64,000 nucleotides of DNA from Microbispora catharanthi. Its GTDB lineage: Bacteria; Actinomycetota; Actinomycetes; Streptosporangiales; Streptosporangiaceae. The position numbers and the translations under genes were made by a program. The notes beneath the pieces are model-generated. The model searched no databases. It was not told the DNA's origin and saw only the letters and a program-made list of their open reading frames with translations. Positions 19,369-27,797 of the stretch are shown here, in pieces (the first letter of the stretch is position 1; each line of letters begins with the position of its first letter). The stretch spans positions 62,001 through 126,000 of the forward strand of contig NZ_VDMA02000005.1 in assembly GCF_006334915.2 (NCBI RefSeq), written 5' to 3'.

Positions 19369-21630
19369 TCACGCGAAACGAGCGAGGGCGGCCTGCTCAG
19401 CGAAACGACTGATCACGTTTCGAGCACCGGGAACATCAAGCCGACGGGCGGCGAAAGACCGGGCTAAGAGTTCCTCGCCGATCGATTCGTCGTACTTGTC
19501 GATCCTCTTGTCAGGAATTAGCCGAGCGAGCTCGGTCGCTGCGGGTAGCTCGGATTCGCTCAGTTCTCTCAGTAGGTCGGCGGTGATCTGCGGCGTTATT
19601 TCGGACAGCGCCAGTGCCAGACCCTGTCGTTCCACAGTGACCCCCCTGCTATGCAGGGTAAGCGCGATCGTCGTCATGATCGCGTCACCGCAGAACGGGA
19701 AGAGCAGAGTGTCGTTCCCGTAGCCCACGATAGGCCTGGCTTCCAGGCCGAAGCGGCGGTAGGCGGCGCGGCCCTGCTCTAAAAGGCGCTGAGCGGTCGC
19801 ATCCAGATAGGTCGGAACAGCGGTGTCCTCGTAAACGCGCCGCATCTCGGTCCGAATGCGGTCGTGTACCTCCGGGCCTGCTCCCGTGAAGCGTGGCGGG
19901 CGGCCGCCTGATGCTCGCGCGACCTCGATGACCTTCGCCCGCGCGTCGATGGCGACGATTCGCCAACGCCGGCCCGCGAAAATCAGCAGAGCGCCTTCGG
20001 GGAGTGACTGTTCGATGGGCAGGCTTCCGAGAGCCCGTCCCCTATGCACGATGCGGTATTCGGTGGGAGCCGCGAAGGCGGCGTAGAAGGTGTAGTGGTT
20101 GACGAGCATCTCCCCCGCGTCACCGTGGAGAAGGAGGCCGTCGGTCTCCTGTCGGATGAGCGTCGCTTCGCCGAGGTCGCGCAGCAGCGCCGCAAAGGTC
20201 GCCGCGTCGACCAGCCGGAACGGCCCCTGGACGCAGAGAGTTCGGTAGGCGTCGTTCGGGGTGATGCCGCCGTGTTGGGCGATCAGCGAGAGAGTCTGCT
20301 GCACCAGGGTGGACAGATGCAGCGCCGTTCCGTGTGGGGGTTCGTACCAGCGCTGTAGCAGAAGCTCGATCGTCGCGATGGTCTGCACGAACTGTGCGCG
20401 AAGTTCCTCGGCTGGGTGCAGCGTTGGTGACAGCTCACGCTCGCGGATGTAGACCCGCAGGATCGCCGGCCCTCCTCGTCGCCCGGAACGTCCGAGGCGC
20501 TGACGCAGGGCGGCGACCCCGGGGGGCGCTCCGACCTGGGCGACCGACGAGACCGATCCGATGTCGATCCCCATTTCCAAGGTGGAGGTGCAGACGGCGG
20601 TGACCGGCCGGGCACGGTCCTTGAGGCGGGACTCGGCATGCTCGCGGATGTCCTTGGAGAGGTTTCCGTGGTGCGGGACGAACTCGTTCGGCACGCCCGC
20701 CTGGTCGCATCGACGGCTGAGCAGGTCGGTGTACTCTTCCACAGCGCCCCGGGAATTCGCGAAGATCAGGTTGTGGGAGCCGCGCAGGGTCGTGAACAGG
20801 TGATCGGCGATGGCGATCCGGTCCCCTGAGTCCTCCTCGCCCGTCTGTTGCTCCGCGTCCTCATCGGCGGTTCTGTCCAGGGCAGAGAGGTTGGGCCGCG
20901 TTTCGACGTAGCCGCGCACCTGCAACTGAAGCTCTTGGCTGTCGGCGTCCGACACGATCACGGTGACCTTGTCCCCGCTGCCGGGCCGGAGGAAATCCGC
21001 CGCCGCGCGCATGTCTCCGAGCGTGGCCGACAACCCGACCCGTGGGACGCGGCGCCGCGCGGCCAGGTCGAGCCGGTGCATGAGGGATTGCAGTTGTGCC
21101 CCGCGCTCGGCTCCCATGAAGGAGTGCATCTCGTCGATGACGACGTAGCGCAGAGCACCGGCCAGGTCGCGCATCTTCCACCCGCGAAGGACGAACATCG
21201 CCTCCAGCGATTCAGGGGTGATCAGGAGGATGCCCCGCGGCCGCTCGAGGAGCTTGCTTTTGCCACTGGCACCGACGTCGCCATGCCAGCGGGCCACCGG
21301 GATGTCCAGGTGTTCGCACAGCTCGTCGAGCCTGCCGTACTGGTCGTTGATCAACGCCTTGAGCGGACTGATGTACACCGCGGCGAACCCACCGGTCCGC
21401 GGTCGATCCGCGGTCAGCGCCGAGCAGATGGGCAGGAACGCGGCCTCGGTCTTCCCCGAGGCGGTTGCCGCGGCGATGAGCACGTCTGTCTCACCCGCGA
21501 GCACGGGAGCGGCCGCCGCCTCCTGGGCAGGGCGAAGCTCGGGCCAGTCCTGCTGCCAGATCCACCGTTGCACCTTGGGGTGCAGCAGCCGGAAGGCGCT
21601 AGAGCCGGAAGGAGGCGAGGTCGTCGTCAT
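19369..21630 (-). CDS. sngC: DEAD/DEAH-box helicase, Shango SngC-like
   Basis: A 753-residue superfamily 2 helicase of the Lhr-like type. RecA domain 1 has the Q-like motif LRPAQEAAAAPVLAGE, Walker A AAATASGKTE (52-61), YISPLKALINDQ, the Walker B box VIDEMHSF (DEMH rather than DEAD) and SAT in GLSATLGD. RecA domain 2 has LIFANSRGAVEE, STLEMGIDIG and QRLGRSGRRG. About 350 residues of winged-helix and unassigned C-terminal sequence follow. It overlaps the upstream ATPase gene by 32 bases. With the DUF2791 ATPase and TerB protein it makes up the Shango-type set, where it would supply DNA or RNA remodelling. It is last in the operon. Confidence 0.88.
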   Translation of the reverse strand: MTTTSPPSGSSAFRLLHPKVQRWIWQQDWPELRPAQEAAAAPVLAGETDVLIAAATASGKTEAAFLPICSALTADRPRTGGFAAVYISPLKALINDQYGRLDELCEHLDIPVARWHGDVGASGKSKLLERPRGILLITPESLEAMFVLRGWKMRDLAGALRYVVIDEMHSFMGAERGAQLQSLMHRLDLAARRRVPRVGLSATLGDMRAAADFLRPGSGDKVTVIVSDADSQELQLQVRGYVETRPNLSALDRTADEDAEQQTGEEDSGDRIAIADHLFTTLRGSHNLIFANSRGAVEEYTDLLSRRCDQAGVPNEFVPHHGNLSKDIREHAESRLKDRARPVTAVCTSTLEMGIDIGSVSSVAQVGAPPGVAALRQRLGRSGRRGGPAILRVYIRERELSPTLHPAEELRAQFVQTIATIELLLQRWYEPPHGTALHLSTLVQQTLSLIAQHGGITPNDAYRTLCVQGPFRLVDAATFAALLRDLGEATLIRQETDGLLLHGDAGEMLVNHYTFYAAFAAPTEYRIVHRGRALGSLPIEQSLPEGALLIFAGRRWRIVAIDARAKVIEVARASGGRPPRFTGAGPEVHDRIRTEMRRVYEDTAVPTYLDATAQRLLEQGRAAYRRFGLEARPIVGYGNDTLLFPFCGDAIMTTIALTLHSRGVTVERQGLALALSEITPQITADLLRELSESELPAATELARLIPDKRIDKYDESIGEELLARSFAARRLDVPGARNVISRFAEQAALARFA

Positions 21631-22951
21631 CGAAAGCTCCTGGCTGGGTCACCGATGCCCGCAGGGCGGGATCCTCGTCTTCTTCGAGCGGGGCCAGATC
21701 TGGGTTGCTCTCCTGGTCCAGCTCGACCGAGGGGAGAATCCGCCGCCAGTCCGCTCCGGGATTCTGCTCCAGTACGGCCAGCAGGTCGCAGAAGGCTTTG
21801 ATCGTCGTTCGCGGCGTGCGGAAGTAGGCGTCACCGACGCGGCTGGAGCAGTGGTGCATGAACGCCGGCAGCGCGTCGTCCGCGACGAGGTAACGGGACG
21901 GGTCGCCCAAGGCGTAGACGTGCCGGATCTTAGTGAGCAGGACGTAGAGGTCCTCCGGAGTCAGGGCGGTGAGACGGAGCACCGGCCCGGAGTAGTCCAC
22001 CAGCCCGTCCCTGGCGAAAGAGTTCTCCGCCAGTCGCGACTGGAGTGCGGCATAGCTGTAGAGCCCGCGGCGGGAGTCGGTGAGGAACTCGGGGGTGCCG
22101 CCGAACACGAAGCCCAGGTGCGCGGCCGTGCCCTGCAGTGTGTCGTTGAGGATGCGCAGGATCTGCTCGTAGTTGGCGTTGCGGGCCTGCGTGGAGGCCA
22201 GCTTGTAGAGGTTGACCATCTCATCCAGGCACACCAGCATGCCGTCGTATCCAGCCAGGCGCACGAACCGGCTCATCAGCTTGAGGTGGTCGTGGAAGGT
22301 CGCGTCATCGATGATCGTCCGGACGCCGAGCGCGGACCTGGCCTCGGTCTTGGTGGAGTATTCGGCGCGCAGCCAGCGCACAGCGGCGGCCTTCAGTTGC
22401 TCGTCACCGGTGTCGTGCCCGCGCCAGTAGGCGCCGACGACCTCGGCGAAGTCGTACCCTCCGGTCATCTCGGCCAGGTAGGCCAGGCGCGTACGGATGA
22501 CCTGCCCGGGGTTGGCGCCGACCTGCTGGGCCTCGGCCAGTGCCGTGGAGACGAACCTCTCGACGACCGCGGGAAGTGCCCCACCGTCGGGCTTGGCTCT
22601 GGTGGCCATGTTGCGCATCAGCTCGGCATAGAGGCTGCGCGCCTGGCCGCCGGTGGAGTGCAGGCGGCGGTCGGGGTTGAGATCGGCGTGAAGGGTGACC
22701 AGTTTCTTCTCCAGGGCGATGGACCGCACCAGGTGCAGGAAGAAGGTCTTGCCCGCGCCGAAGTCGCCGATGACGAAACGCACGGCCGAACCACCACCGG
22801 CGATTCGATCGATGTCGGTCACCAGGGCCTGGACCTCGGGGGCGCGGCCCACCTGCACATGCCGCTGGCCGACCCGAGGGACTACGCCTGCTCGCAGCGA
22901 CTGGAGGAGGGCATCACGCTCGCGGGGGCGGATCGGGGTCGTCGTGGTCAC
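21599..22951 (-). CDS. sngB: P-loop ATPase, DUF2791/BrxD-like, Shango SngB-like
   Basis: A 450-residue ATPase. Walker A is GDFGAGKTFFLHLV (62-75) and Walker B is MLVCLDEMVNLYK (238-250). A sensor-like LGFVFGGTPEFLTD and an RGLYSYAALQSRL region follow, and the C-terminal 50 residues are acidic. This matches the DUF2791 family, to which the BREX protein BrxD also belongs. The ATG overlaps the end of the TerB-protein gene (ATGA) and its 3' end overlaps the helicase gene, so all three subunits are translationally coupled. By family logic it is an AAA+-like switch or loader for the helicase; the exact role is unproven. Confidence 0.88.
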   Translation of the reverse strand: MTTTTPIRPRERDALLQSLRAGVVPRVGQRHVQVGRAPEVQALVTDIDRIAGGGSAVRFVIGDFGAGKTFFLHLVRSIALEKKLVTLHADLNPDRRLHSTGGQARSLYAELMRNMATRAKPDGGALPAVVERFVSTALAEAQQVGANPGQVIRTRLAYLAEMTGGYDFAEVVGAYWRGHDTGDEQLKAAAVRWLRAEYSTKTEARSALGVRTIIDDATFHDHLKLMSRFVRLAGYDGMLVCLDEMVNLYKLASTQARNANYEQILRILNDTLQGTAAHLGFVFGGTPEFLTDSRRGLYSYAALQSRLAENSFARDGLVDYSGPVLRLTALTPEDLYVLLTKIRHVYALGDPSRYLVADDALPAFMHHCSSRVGDAYFRTPRTTIKAFCDLLAVLEQNPGADWRRILPSVELDQESNPDLAPLEEDEDPALRASVTQPGAFDDDDLASFRL

Positions 22952-25176
22952 GTGAGCATCTCTCCCAGCAGATGTCGATTGACCCAGATCGGGTCGTCTC
23001 CTTCGAACAACGGCTCACCGCCCATCTCGTAGGCGGCTTCGTTTATGCGATCGAGTGCTCCATCGGGGAGCAGGTTCCATTTCGCCACGAGGTCCTCGAA
23101 CTCCCCCCGAGACAACTGATCCACGTCGGGGAGGCCGCGTACGAGGCCGGAATGAGGGCCGTCCAGTCCGGCGACCGGATCAGCGGCCGGAGGCGGCGAG
23201 GGCACGTGCGCCGGTTCCTCTTCAACGAAGATCGAGCCCAGCAACGCCCCTACCCTGGCCGTCTCCTCAAGCTTGGCGGCGATGACACCGTGGTCGAGGT
23301 GCACGGCGACGGGAGCGGTTGGCACGTCGGCAGGGCGGGGAATCGCAAAGCCGGGTTCCGGCTCGGCCTGGCGGACGACCACTGGACCGGCCGCTGGAGT
23401 GGGGTGAGCGGCGGCAGGCAGGACGGACTTCACCGTGGCGGGGTCGAGTCCGAGCAGACGGTAGATACGGCTGAGGGTCTTGACCTCTTCAGGAGAAATG
23501 TGACCGTCGGCGGCGGCCACCCCGGTGAGGAACTCCGCCACGTAGGCCCGCTGTTCCTCGTCGATCTCCGCCAGGCGCCGGGTCAGGCCGGTGAGCTTGA
23601 CGTCGGTGGCGATGAGCCAGCGCAGGTGCGCGTGCAGGCGCCGGCGTTCGTCCTGCGTCAGGTGCAGGGCCCGTTCGAGATGATCGCCGAGATGACGCTG
23701 CTCCGCCTCCGAGGTCTCCCCGTCGGCGGCGCTCACGGCCGCCGCCAGATGGAGCAGGATCGTCGCGGCGCGGTAGGCGTCTGAGGACGCCGCGGTGGGA
23801 CCGCCCGGAGCGGCGAAAAGCACCATGGGACCGCTCGACAGGACCGGACCCCCCATCCGCGGATCAGGCTCGACTCCGATCCCCACGCCGGCCAGCAGTT
23901 GTGCCAGAGCGACGACGTCTTTCTTCGCCGGCTTGGCCGTAGGCGCGCCCAGCAGTGCGGCGAACTCCTCCGCCGGCACGAGAGCGGTCTCCTGCGCGCC
24001 GAGACGGTTCCGCGCCCACGTCACGGCGCGGCCCGCGCCTCCCGACTCGAGGTCCAGCAACTCCGCTGGAAGCAGTGCTTGCGCCTGCACACTCGTCTGC
24101 CGGTCCGGGAAGCGTCCGACGAAACGGCTGTAGGCATCCAAGTCGGTGGTGCACTCGTCAGCCAACGCCACGAGCTTGCGTGTCGGCGCGGCCAGCGTCA
24201 GCACGTCCGGGATGCCGTGGAGTGTCAGCCGGGGATACCCGCCGAAGCCGGCACTGGCGGGCCGATAATCCAGGGAGACTTCCTTGCGTCCGGGCCGGAC
24301 CACCAGCCCCGCTCGATGGCGCGCGGCGTACCGCGACCGGAACAGCGCATCGAACTGAGCGGCGCAACGCGTTGCCGGAGTACGCGGGTAGTAGTCGGGG
24401 TGGGAACGGATCCAGGCCAACGCCCATTCGGCGGGGACTGGTCGCCCCTCCGCCGAAAACTCCCCCAATCCCACCCTCAGCCGGAGCGGCGTCACCTCAC
24501 GAGAAGGCTCAGGGGGATGCCCGGCGCTGGGCCGCGTGTCCTGGCCCGCCAGGATCAGCAGGTCGAGGACTTGGTCGAACTCACCGGCATAGCTACGGAA
24601 GGAGGAGTTCTCGCCGTAGATCCGGAGAAGCCGGCGGACCTCGGCCTGGATGATCGATAGCTCATGCCCGGCGGTGGAACGATCCAGGCGTAGGTCGTGC
24701 AGGGCCCGTCGTTCCAGGCCATAGAAGTACAGGAACACATAGCCGATGGGTACATGCGGATAACGTCGTCCATCAGCGAGCCAGGACAAATAGGCGGCAC
24801 GCGAGTCCGGCGAAATCGACGCATACGAGGGCCAGTAGCGCAAGCCCTGCCCCGTCCAATCCGGACGGCGCAGGTCGACCGGCAGTCGAGGGTCGATCAA
24901 CGCGGGTTCGACCGTCTGTCCCGACGCTGACGGTAGACCGGCGCCCACATACAGCAGGCCGCCGACGATGTTCAGCCCCGCAACGCTGACCCCGAAGCCT
25001 GGTGGCAGCCAAGGTCCAGCAGTAGGCGGCGGAGGGGACTGCTGCGGATATCCCGTTCGAGCAGGGACTGCGGGGCGGGGAGCTTGAACCTGTCTACCAT
25101 CATGCCCGGACGGGTGATGCGCCGCGGCCGCTCGGCGCCGGCCCGGCTCACTCCGAAAACGGTCGAAGAATCCCAC
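22948..25176 (-). CDS. sngA: TerB-N/TerB/TerB-C protein, Shango SngA-like
   Basis: A 742-residue protein. The GTG at 25176 is preferred because GAAGAGG precedes it by seven bases and it gives MGFFDRFRSEPG. A basic Pro-rich leader (10-60) is followed by a TerB-N-type domain at about 60-250 (YLSWLADGRRYPHVPIGYVF, then FYGLERR). A second conserved block follows, then a TerB domain at about 465-590 with two acidic turns, AADGETSEAE and AADGHISPEE. The last region (about 680-742, FEDLVAKWNLLPDGALDRIN) fits TerB-C. TerB-N/TerB/TerB-C proteins are known partners of helicases and ATPases in predicted defence systems. Here it is the first gene of the three-gene cassette. Confidence 0.85.
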   Translation of the reverse strand: MGFFDRFRSEPGRRRAAAAHHPSGHDGRQVQAPRPAVPARTGYPQQSPPPPTAGPWLPPGFGVSVAGLNIVGGLLYVGAGLPSASGQTVEPALIDPRLPVDLRRPDWTGQGLRYWPSYASISPDSRAAYLSWLADGRRYPHVPIGYVFLYFYGLERRALHDLRLDRSTAGHELSIIQAEVRRLLRIYGENSSFRSYAGEFDQVLDLLILAGQDTRPSAGHPPEPSREVTPLRLRVGLGEFSAEGRPVPAEWALAWIRSHPDYYPRTPATRCAAQFDALFRSRYAARHRAGLVVRPGRKEVSLDYRPASAGFGGYPRLTLHGIPDVLTLAAPTRKLVALADECTTDLDAYSRFVGRFPDRQTSVQAQALLPAELLDLESGGAGRAVTWARNRLGAQETALVPAEEFAALLGAPTAKPAKKDVVALAQLLAGVGIGVEPDPRMGGPVLSSGPMVLFAAPGGPTAASSDAYRAATILLHLAAAVSAADGETSEAEQRHLGDHLERALHLTQDERRRLHAHLRWLIATDVKLTGLTRRLAEIDEEQRAYVAEFLTGVAAADGHISPEEVKTLSRIYRLLGLDPATVKSVLPAAAHPTPAAGPVVVRQAEPEPGFAIPRPADVPTAPVAVHLDHGVIAAKLEETARVGALLGSIFVEEEPAHVPSPPPAADPVAGLDGPHSGLVRGLPDVDQLSRGEFEDLVAKWNLLPDGALDRINEAAYEMGGEPLFEGDDPIWVNRHLLGEMLT

Positions 25177-25535
25177 GCGTTCACCTCTTCCGATCACATG
25201 CACGATCAGCAGACCGAGAAGCCGTGTGGATGCGATCAAGAAGCACCAGTGAACACTAGCCCCGAACGCCTTTGCCCCACTGTTCGAGCAATCACCTCGT
25301 TATCAACTTGAACCACAATTACGGACAGGACTAAAAACCCGATAAGGGAGAATTCGATGCCTTCTGTACCCGACCCCATGCCAGTGGAAGCACCTCCGAC
25401 TATCGTCCGGCGTCAAATCCGGCCCGGAGAACTCGCAATTGACCATCCAACCTCTGCGCCGATTCGGACCAGCCGGTCCGCCACCGACGCACCCGAAGTG
25501 GCCCCGCGCTGGGCGTCAGAGCGCCAGAGCCGGAT
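25177..25535. other. 360-base upstream region of the Shango-type operon
   Basis: This gap between the Lsr2/DUF6461 gene and the TerB gene is noticeably AT-richer than its surroundings at about 25250-25400, so it likely contains the operon promoter. A plus-strand open frame from ATG 25357, preceded by AAGGGAG, runs 139 codons into the antisense of the next gene. Its codon use is not actinomycete-like and no domain was recognised, so it was not called. No clear -35/-10 pair was found by eye. Confidence 0.4.
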
Positions 25536-26324
25536 TCAACGGGGGATCGCGGCACCGAGAACGGGACGTTCGGCGTGCGCGGGTGTGACCATGACGCCGG
25601 AGATTCGGCCGGCGAGCGCCAGAACGGCCTGGATGGCGTTGTCGATCCAGTCGTCGGAGGCCGGGTCGATGCCGAGCTCGCGAAGATGCCGGTTGAGCCG
25701 GTCGGGTGCGGTGCCCCACCGGGTTCCGGGCCGGCTCGGATCGAAACCGGTAACGAGCTCACCGTCGAGGGCGTAGGCGAAGTCGTGACGGGCGGCGTAA
25801 TCGTGTCGCACCACCGCGACGGCCTCGCCGCCATCGCGGGACAGCTCACCGATGACCTCGCGTTGCACTCCGCGCCGGCCGCACTCCTCGATCACGATGG
25901 TCCAGTCTCCCTCCCGCCGTGCCACGACGATCTCGGTGCGGCTGGAATCGGGGTACTCATCCACGTCGATCAGGCGGATGTGTTCCAGGGCGACGCCCAG
26001 GCGCCGGAGCACCTCGCGCTCCTCCACTCCCCTGACGAGCGTGATCGTGTAGATCGGTCCCAGCGGGCCCTCGTCCTGCCACGCATAGTCTTCCGGTGAG
26101 GCACCGGGCGTGCGGGCGGTGGCATGGACCGCCTCGGTCTTTTCAGCTCGCTCATACGCGTCAGGGTTGGCGGCGAAGAATGCCTCGATGACCCCGTGCC
26201 CGATTCGGCCGCGCTCGCTGACCGGGTGTCCGTTGGCCCGTGCCCACTCCCGGATCGCCAAGTCGATGTCACGCCCGTACGCCAGTTGGGTGACACGCAG
26301 CGGAGTGAAGTCGGCGTCGGACAT
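25536..26324 (-). CDS. Lsr2-type DNA-binding domain fused to DUF6461
   Basis: A 262-residue protein. Residues 15-55 (YGRDIDLAIREWARANGHPV, SERGRIGHGVIEAFF) match the C-terminal AT-hook-like domain of Lsr2, the actinobacterial xenogeneic silencer, including the RGR segment. From about 80 on, the sequence (YAWQDEGPLGPIYTITLVRG, WTIVIEECGRRGVQREVI, VVRHDYAARHDFAYALDGEL) fits DUF6461, a family of unknown function common in actinomycetes. The Lsr2 oligomerisation domain is absent. It lies on the same strand 360 bases upstream of the Shango-type genes. It could bind the AT-richer promoter there, or be a separate accessory factor. Confidence 0.68.
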   Translation of the reverse strand: MSDADFTPLRVTQLAYGRDIDLAIREWARANGHPVSERGRIGHGVIEAFFAANPDAYERAEKTEAVHATARTPGASPEDYAWQDEGPLGPIYTITLVRGVEEREVLRRLGVALEHIRLIDVDEYPDSSRTEIVVARREGDWTIVIEECGRRGVQREVIGELSRDGGEAVAVVRHDYAARHDFAYALDGELVTGFDPSRPGTRWGTAPDRLNRHLRELGIDPASDDWIDNAIQAVLALAGRISGVMVTPAHAERPVLGAAIPR

Positions 26325-26675
26325 GATCGGAATCTACCGATGCTCACTACAGGTGACAACGCACTGCTCCCCCTCGCGGCTCGTAGCTTTCCGCGCTACT
26401 CGGCGCCAGTGTGGCGAACGACGGTCACCAAGCCGTAGCCAGGAAGGTCGCCACGGTCGCCATGGGCGTCTGCGATGGCCCCACAGAGGATGCGTTGTCG
26501 ATCAAGGTGCGCTGCTCAGAAGCGGCGTCCTTTACGGTGTAGATCTCCACTCCGTTTGAACACAAGGCGCTCCCCCGGCCAGAGGACCGGCATATGCGGT
26601 GACACGCTGGACATACATCTGTCACCGGGCGGCATGGTCCGGGAGTGCCACTCTTGATGACACCTGGGTGACACA
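26325..26675. other. 350-base gap between the Lsr2/DUF6461 gene and the tRNA-Pro terminator
   Basis: No gene was recognised. A minus-strand frame (26425-26688, 87 codons) is Cys- and Ser-rich with no domain and was not called. If the island integrated at tRNA-Pro, this junction is where an integrase or excisionase gene and an att site would be expected; none is visible. Confidence 0.4.
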
Positions 26676-26714
26676 ACAGAAAAGCCACAATCCCCGATCT
26701 TGGGAACTGTGGCT
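26676..26714 (-). terminator. Rho-independent terminator of tRNA-Pro
   Basis: On the minus strand AGCCACA-type arms (26714-26708 with 26689-26683), extended inward by CCC/GGG, close around a short loop. TTTTCTGTTG follows. It begins about 20 bases after the tRNA 3' end, the usual place for a tRNA terminator. Confidence 0.75.
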
Positions 26715-26733
26715 CTGACCTGCTAGAACAGTG

Positions 26734-26807
26734 TCGGGACGGCGGGATTTGAACCCACGACCCCTTGACCCCCAGTCAAGTGCGCTGCCAAACTGCGCTA
26801 CGTCCCG
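26734..26807 (-). tRNA. tRNA-Pro(GGG)
   Basis: A 74-base cloverleaf on the minus strand. The acceptor arm CGGGACG pairs with CGTCCCG before the discriminator A. The D arm contains AGCGCAGTTTGGCAGCGC, the anticodon arm is CTTGA-CTGGGGG-TCAAG with anticodon GGG, and the T arm contains GTGGGTTCAAATCCCGC. CCA is not encoded. It decodes CCC (and CCU). The gene borders the accessory island at 17-26.5 kb, and tRNA genes are common integration sites. Confidence 0.95.
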
Positions 26808-26899
26808 TTGCCCTGGTCTCCCCGGGCACACCCAAACCTTAGCGCAGTTTCCGCCCTCGTGCGTACACGAACCGCGCCAGTGGGCCTAGGCTGGCGATC

Positions 26900-27334
26900 A
26901 TGGGGAGGAAGGCGCGCATCGACCAGGAAGAACTCGTCCGGCTGGCCGCCGAGGGGTGGGCCAACGCCCGTCTCGCCGAGCACTTCGGTGTCACCGAGTC
27001 GGGCATCCTGCAGGCGAAGCGAGCCGCCGGCCTGTCCAAGCCGATGACGGACCACAGCCGTGCCCTGCCGTGGAAACTCCGGCGCGAGCACAGCCAGAGC
27101 GGCCCCGCCACCAACCTGCGGAACCTCTCCGCCGCGGCTCAGGGCCGCCGGATTCCCAAGGACAGGCTCAATACCGCCCTGCGGTGGGCAAGCCGGCTGG
27201 TCGACAACGGGCTCGACATCGCCTACGACCCCGAGCGGGGCTTCCACGAGGTGCCCGCCGGGGACGACTCACACGTCGCCCGGGTCCTCGCCGAGGCCCG
27301 CGAAACCACGGACGCGGCGGGCACCGGTCCCTGA
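26900..27334 (+). CDS. Small helix-turn-helix protein
   Basis: A 144-residue basic protein. Residues 8-40 (DQEELVRLAAEGWANARLAE, HFGVTESGILQAKR) form a homeodomain-like helix-turn-helix, as in HTH_23-type proteins and phage or mobile-element regulators. The middle (LPWKLRREHSQSGPATNLRN) and C-terminus (LNTALRWASRLVDNGLDIAY, then FHEVPAGDDS) have no domain I can name. It is divergent from tRNA-Pro and stands alone. It may be a regulator, possibly phage-derived. Codon use matches the neighbours. Confidence 0.68.
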   Translation: MGRKARIDQEELVRLAAEGWANARLAEHFGVTESGILQAKRAAGLSKPMTDHSRALPWKLRREHSQSGPATNLRNLSAAAQGRRIPKDRLNTALRWASRLVDNGLDIAYDPERGFHEVPAGDDSHVARVLAEARETTDAAGTGP

Positions 27335-27343
27335 CCGTACGGC

Positions 27344-27679
27344 TCACACACCGTCGCGCGGCAGGGGCGTGGTCTCCTCGCGTACGTGCACGTGGCGCTC
27401 GCCCGGGTGGACGGCGGTGTGCGACTCGGTCTCATGAATGTGGACGTGCGGCTCGGCCGCCGGGTCCACGGTGTACATCGTGTCCGGCTCGATGGTCTCC
27501 ACCGTCTCCTCGGTCCGCGGGCGCCGGGTGTAGCGACCGGTCAACACCATGCCGACGACCCCCACGGCCATGAGAATCCAGCCGATCATTTGAAGGTCGA
27601 TTCCAGGAACGTCCCATTTGACGGCGAACGCGAGAACCGCGCCGACCGCGATGAAGGCGAGACTGGCCCCGAAGCCCAT
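27344..27679 (-). CDS. DUF6458-type small membrane protein
   Basis: A 111-residue protein with two membrane spans at about 5-22 and 30-48 (LAFIAVGAVLAFAVKW, then MIGWILMAVGVVGMVL). A short GRYTRRPR stop-transfer stretch and a 60-residue acidic, His-containing tail (TETVETIEPDT type, then PHVHIHETE and ERHVHVREE) follow. The N-terminal pair of spans matches DUF6458, a family of unknown function. The HVHIH/HVHV pairs could bind metal, which is speculation. A sigma-B-like promoter lies 30 bases upstream, consistent with a stress-induced gene. Confidence 0.75.
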   Translation of the reverse strand: MGFGASLAFIAVGAVLAFAVKWDVPGIDLQMIGWILMAVGVVGMVLTGRYTRRPRTEETVETIEPDTMYTVDPAAEPHVHIHETESHTAVHPGERHVHVREETTPLPRDGV

Positions 27680-27708
27680 GGCTACCTCCTCTGCTGGTCA
27701 ACCGCCCT

Positions 27709-27733
27709 TTACCCGCAGAATCCGCGATTACGC
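27709..27733 (-). promoter_or_regulatory. Sigma-B/F-type promoter candidate for the DUF6458 gene
   Basis: On the minus strand GCGT (27733-27730), 15 bases, then GGGTAA (27714-27709). This fits GNNT-N14-16-GGGTA and leaves a 29-base interval to the ATG at 27679. Confidence 0.42.
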
Positions 27734-27797
27734 AAGGCGTGAAGGCCGCATTCCCGGGCAGTGCGGATGAACAACGCACTCACCCCTGGAGGCAGAT

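Noticed and set aside
25357..25776. Plus-strand 139-codon frame with AAGGGAG before its ATG
   Set aside because: Low third-position GC in the first part, antisense to the Lsr2/DUF6461 gene in the rest, and no recognised domain.
26425..26688. Possible small protein near tRNA-Pro, considered as an excisionase
   Set aside because: No helix-turn-helix or excisionase features; Ser/Cys-rich composition; ends inside the tRNA terminator.
26734..26807. attB/attL duplication of the tRNA-Pro 3' end
   Set aside because: No second copy of the tRNA 3' end was noticed in the window, and no integrase gene is present.
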